Assembly: GCA_003156695.1 (NCBI GenBank)
Contig: PMHN01000060.1
Coordinates: 6,577 to 15,654, forward strand
Direction of reading: 5' to 3'
DNA length: 9,078 nt
Source of the DNA: Gammaproteobacteria bacterium
GTDB taxonomy: Bacteria > Pseudomonadota > Gammaproteobacteria > Steroidobacterales > Steroidobacteraceae
The translations under genes were made by a program, and so were the position numbers. Positions within the stretch are counted from its first letter, which is position 1; every line of letters begins with the position of its first letter. This document shows positions 6,499-9,078 of the stretch, in pieces. Under the pieces are notes generated by a model, which saw only the letters and a program-made list of their open reading frames with translations, searched no databases and was not told the DNA's origin.

Positions 6499-7814
6499 TG
6501 AACAACCTCACGACCAGCATCGGCAATACAGCACAGCCGGCCCACGCTGGGACGCAGTTCGCGGCGAGCGGGTTCACCCGCTTCGACCGCTGGCTGCGTT
6601 CGCTCGTGATCCGCCACTTCAGGCAGCTGCACGATGCTCGCCTGGTACTGCAGGACGGCATCGGTACGGTGGAGCTCGGCACCGGCAATGCCGACCTGCG
6701 TGTGCGGGTGCAGGTTACCAACCCTGCCTTCTATCGGGCCGTCATTGCTAGCGGCAGCGTCGGCGCAGGCGAGGCCTACATGGCGGGCGACTGGCGCTGC
6801 GACGATCTGGTTTCCCTGGTACGCCTGCTGGTGCGCAGTCGGAACCTCCTGGATGGCATGGAGAAAGGCTGGGCGCGTCTGGGCGGCTGGCTCCTGCGCA
6901 GCGGGCAGCACCTGCGACGCAATACGCTTGAGGGCAGCCGGCGCAACATTTCCGCCCACTACGACCTCGGCAACGAGTTCTTTGCGCTCTTTCTCTCGCC
7001 CGATCTCATGTATTCGTCGGCTTACTGGATGCCCGAGGACGATACGCTCGCAAGCGCCTCAACACGCAAGCTGGATCTTATCTGCCGCAAGCTGCAGTTG
7101 AGCGCGGACGATCATGTGATCGAAATCGGCACCGGCTGGGGTGGCTTCGCGCTGCACGCCGCGACGCACTACGGCGCGCGGGTGACGACCACGACCATCT
7201 CGCGCGAGCAGCACGCGCTTGCGAGCGAGCGCGTGGCGCAAGCGGGCCTGAGCGATCGCGTGACGGTGCTGCTCGAGGACTACCGCGCCCTGAACGGCCA
7301 GTACGACAAGCTCGTTTCCATAGAGATGATTGAAGCAATCGGCGCTGAGTACCTGGACACCTACTTTGGCCAGTTGGGACGGTTGCTGAAGCCCGACGGG
7401 CTTGCCCTGCTACAGGCAATCACCATTGAGGACCAGCGCTACGCGCAGGCGCTCAAGTCCGTGGATTTCATCAAGCACCACGTTTTTCCAGGCAGTTTCA
7501 TTCCCTCGATCCAGGCCATGCTCACGGCCAAGACGCACTCGAGCGATCTCGCCCTGGTGCACCTGGAGGATTTCGGCCACTCGTACGCGCGCACGTTAAA
7601 GGCCTGGAGAGAGCGCTTTCTTGCGCAGCTGGATGAGGTGCGGAAGCTCAAGTTCGACGAGCGCTTCATCCGCCTGTGGGAATTTTATCTTGCCTACTGC
7701 GAAGGGGGATTTCGCGAGCGCTCGATTGGTGTCGCTCATCTGCTGCTCGCCAAGCCGGGATTCCGCGGGGCCGGCCCGTACGCAGCGGATAGCAAGCCCG
7801 CGCTTCCTGCATGA
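6498..7814 (+). CDS. Cyclopropane-fatty-acid-synthase-like SAM methyltransferase
   Basis: This 438-residue enzyme should transfer a methyl group from S-adenosylmethionine to the double bond of an unsaturated acyl chain. ATG 6498 shares one base with the DUF1365 stop (TGATG); the frame is open further upstream only inside that gene. An N-terminal domain (about 30-145) precedes the methyltransferase core: HYDLGNEFF (154-162), YSSAYW (172-177), SAM loop VIEIGTGWGG (207-216), SIEMIEAIG (274-282), LLQAITI (304-310), FGHSYARTLKAW (359-370) and YCEGGF (400-405). Against E. coli Cfa by motif matching, Glu239 and Tyr317 are kept (Glu279, Tyr363) but Cys139 is Ser174 and His266 is Gln306, altering the bicarbonate site. 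This favours a UfaM- or tuberculostearate-type methylase over a true cyclopropane synthase. Family is certain; product is inference. Confidence 0.93.
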   Translation: MNNLTTSIGNTAQPAHAGTQFAASGFTRFDRWLRSLVIRHFRQLHDARLVLQDGIGTVELGTGNADLRVRVQVTNPAFYRAVIASGSVGAGEAYMAGDWRCDDLVSLVRLLVRSRNLLDGMEKGWARLGGWLLRSGQHLRRNTLEGSRRNISAHYDLGNEFFALFLSPDLMYSSAYWMPEDDTLASASTRKLDLICRKLQLSADDHVIEIGTGWGGFALHAATHYGARVTTTTISREQHALASERVAQAGLSDRVTVLLEDYRALNGQYDKLVSIEMIEAIGAEYLDTYFGQLGRLLKPDGLALLQAITIEDQRYAQALKSVDFIKHHVFPGSFIPSIQAMLTAKTHSSDLALVHLEDFGHSYARTLKAWRERFLAQLDEVRKLKFDERFIRLWEFYLAYCEGGFRERSIGVAHLLLAKPGFRGAGPYAADSKPALPA

Positions 7815-8371
7815 GCAACTGGCTGAACCTCTTGGGCTACGAGCTCGTCTGGTTCGTTGCCGTCTACGGCGCGGGCCGGGGCCTCGCGTGGCCCGCACTC
7901 GTTGCGACACTCCTCTTCGCGGCCTGGCAGCTCGCGCTATCCGCGCAGCGCGGGCTCGAGGTTCGCCTGATCGTCGCGGGCGCTGCGCTGGGGATGCTCG
8001 TCGATGGGGCGCTGGCCGGCACGGGCGTGCTGCACTACGCAGCCGCTTCCCCTGCCCTGCCCGCTGGCGGCGCACCGCTGTGGATCCTCGCGCTTTGGGT
8101 CGCATTCGCGCTGACTCTCAATCATTCACTTAAGTGGCTCGCGGCAAGACCCCTGTTGAGTGGGCTGTTCGGGGCTCTCGGTGGACCGCTGGCGTACGCG
8201 GGTGCGGGCAAGCTCACAGGCGCGGTGACCTTTTCTCCACCGGCATGGCACGCCACTCTCTCCCTCGCCGCGGGCTGGGGCGCATCGCTCCTCGTGCTCA
8301 GTTGGCTCACCGGGTACTGGAGGCGCTCGGCGCGCGACGCGCACGCAATCCTTGAGCGCAGCCCGACATGA
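7811..8371 (+). CDS. DUF2878 family membrane protein
   Basis: This gene encodes 186 residues starting with ATG that overlaps the methyltransferase stop as ATGA. It is a small polytopic membrane protein: hydrophobic stretches lie near residues 5-22, 24-42, 51-69, 88-108, 116-136 and 147-166. Family-like elements are the start NWLNLLGYELVWF, LGMLVDGALAGTGVLHY in the middle and an LNHSLKW segment near 102-108. No catalytic motif is recognised. It is a recurrent neighbour of Cfa-like, DUF1365 and flavoprotein genes, so it may help deliver, flip or accommodate modified lipids in the inner membrane; that role is inference. Its own stop overlaps the next start as ATGA. Confidence 0.88.
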   Translation: MSNWLNLLGYELVWFVAVYGAGRGLAWPALVATLLFAAWQLALSAQRGLEVRLIVAGAALGMLVDGALAGTGVLHYAAASPALPAGGAPLWILALWVAFALTLNHSLKWLAARPLLSGLFGALGGPLAYAGAGKLTGAVTFSPPAWHATLSLAAGWGASLLVLSWLTGYWRRSARDAHAILERSPT

Positions 8372-9078
8372 ACCTGGTGCTGCTGCTCGGCGGGATCTGG
8401 GTGCTGGCGTCGGTGATGATGACGCTCGGCTGGCTGTGGCAGCGGCGGCACCAGAATGCCGGCATCGTGGATGTGCTGTGGGCGAGCGGTCTTGGCGGGA
8501 GCGCGATCCTGATCGCAGCCCTCGGCAGCGGCGCGATCTGGCCGCGGGTGCTGCTGGCGCTATGCGGGGGGCTGTGGGGCGCGCGCCTGGGGGCACACCT
8601 GTGGCGCCGCGTACGCGCCGAGCCTGAAGACGGGCGCTATCGGCAACTGCGGTTGCACTGGGCCGCTGACCAGCGCCGCTGGTTCGGCCTATTCCAGTTT
8701 CAGGCGTGGCTCATCGCACTCTTTTCGATGCCGTTTGTGATCGCCGCGGGCAATCCCACCAGCAGGCCCGGCTGGCTCGTGCTCGGCGCCGTGCTGTGGT
8801 GCATCAGTGTCGGCGGGGAGTCCGTAGCCGATCGTCAGTTGGCGCAGTTCCGCGCCAACCGGGCAAACCACGGCATGACCTGCCGCAGCGGTTTATGGCG
8901 CTACTCGCGCCACCCGAACTATTTCTTCGAGTGGCTGCACTGGTTCACCTACGTGGCACTCTCGATCGGCGCGCCCGCCGCCTGGGGCTCACTCTTCGGG
9001 CCGGTTCTGATGTTCGTGTTCCTACGCTGGGTGAGCGGCATTCCCTACACCGAGGCGCAGGCGCTGCGCACGCGCGGC
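8368..9078 (+). CDS. DUF1295 family membrane protein (partial, C-terminus off the right edge)
   Basis: The visible 237 residues run from ATG 8368, overlapping the DUF2878 stop as ATGA, to the window edge. It is a polytopic membrane protein with hydrophobic segments near 3-24, 36-54, 58-78, 110-128, 136-150, 188-204 and 208-224. The motif GLWRYSRHPNYFFEW (176-190), then IPYTEAQALRTRG near the edge, identifies DUF1295, a relative of the steroid 5-alpha-reductase and isoprenylcysteine methyltransferase fold that binds NADPH or SAM. Relatives usually end about 20-40 residues after this point, so little is missing. It could reduce or methylate a membrane lipid intermediate. Association with Cfa-like clusters is recurrent; substrate is unknown. 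Confidence 0.9.
   Translation, partial: MNLVLLLGGIWVLASVMMTLGWLWQRRHQNAGIVDVLWASGLGGSAILIAALGSGAIWPRVLLALCGGLWGARLGAHLWRRVRAEPEDGRYRQLRLHWAADQRRWFGLFQFQAWLIALFSMPFVIAAGNPTSRPGWLVLGAVLWCISVGGESVADRQLAQFRANRANHGMTCRSGLWRYSRHPNYFFEWLHWFTYVALSIGAPAAWGSLFGPVLMFVFLRWVSGIPYTEAQALRTRG

Noticed and set aside
1..9078. CRISPR array, tRNA or rRNA gene, insertion sequence, phage or toxin-antitoxin genes
   Set aside because: No regularly spaced repeats, tRNA-like folds, transposase motifs or terminal inverted repeats were seen; nearly all sequence is explained by ordinary coding genes of uniform composition.

Overview
This window is GC-rich bacterial chromosome, densely packed and with proteobacterial-type genes. 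The gene set (an alpha-amino acid ester hydrolase of the Xanthomonas/Acetobacter type, an ECF sigma factor with an RskA-like anti-sigma factor, and a flavoprotein-DUF1365-Cfa-DUF2878-DUF1295 block) suggests a gammaproteobacterium near the Xanthomonadales/Nevskiales/Steroidobacter groups. That placement is inference; there is no rRNA or marker gene here.

Layout. (1) Positions 1-1024, minus strand: the N-terminal half of an exported CocE/NonD serine hydrolase, probably an alpha-amino acid ester hydrolase, cut by the left edge. (2) Positions 1025-1206: divergent intergenic region with an imperfect inverted repeat (1129-1150) and a candidate ECF promoter (1170-1199). (3) 1207-1899: a secreted DUF6134-type protein. 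(4) 2006-3315: an ECF sigma factor and an RskA-type membrane anti-sigma factor, joined by an ATGA overlap. (5) 3316-3394: a compact regulatory region holding a second copy of the same candidate ECF promoter, a 9-bp direct repeat, a 7-bp-stem hairpin at the predicted transcript 5' end and a strong ribosome binding site. (6) 3395 to the right edge: six genes in one direction with gaps of 3 bp or overlaps of 1-4 bp. They are an acyl-lipid desaturase, an FAD-dependent amine-oxidase-like protein, a DUF1365 protein, a cyclopropane-fatty-acid-synthase-like methyltransferase, a DUF2878 membrane protein and a DUF1295 membrane protein cut by the right edge.

How the genes fit together (inference). The sigma/anti-sigma pair probably controls both the desaturase-led operon and the DUF6134 gene, because both are preceded by CTGCATCC-N14-TGCGTAT with identical spacing. 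The operon would insert a double bond into fatty acyl chains and then methylate and further oxidise that position. This is the gene logic of the bacterial methylated/furan or cyclopropane fatty acid modules that respond to singlet oxygen or light. Two points depart from the best-known versions: the anti-sigma factor is RskA-like rather than the zinc protein ChrR, and the sigma factor carries a cysteine pair spaced like the redox pair of mycobacterial SigK. The methyltransferase lacks two residues of the bicarbonate site of classical Cfa, so its product may be a methyl-branched unsaturated chain rather than a cyclopropane.
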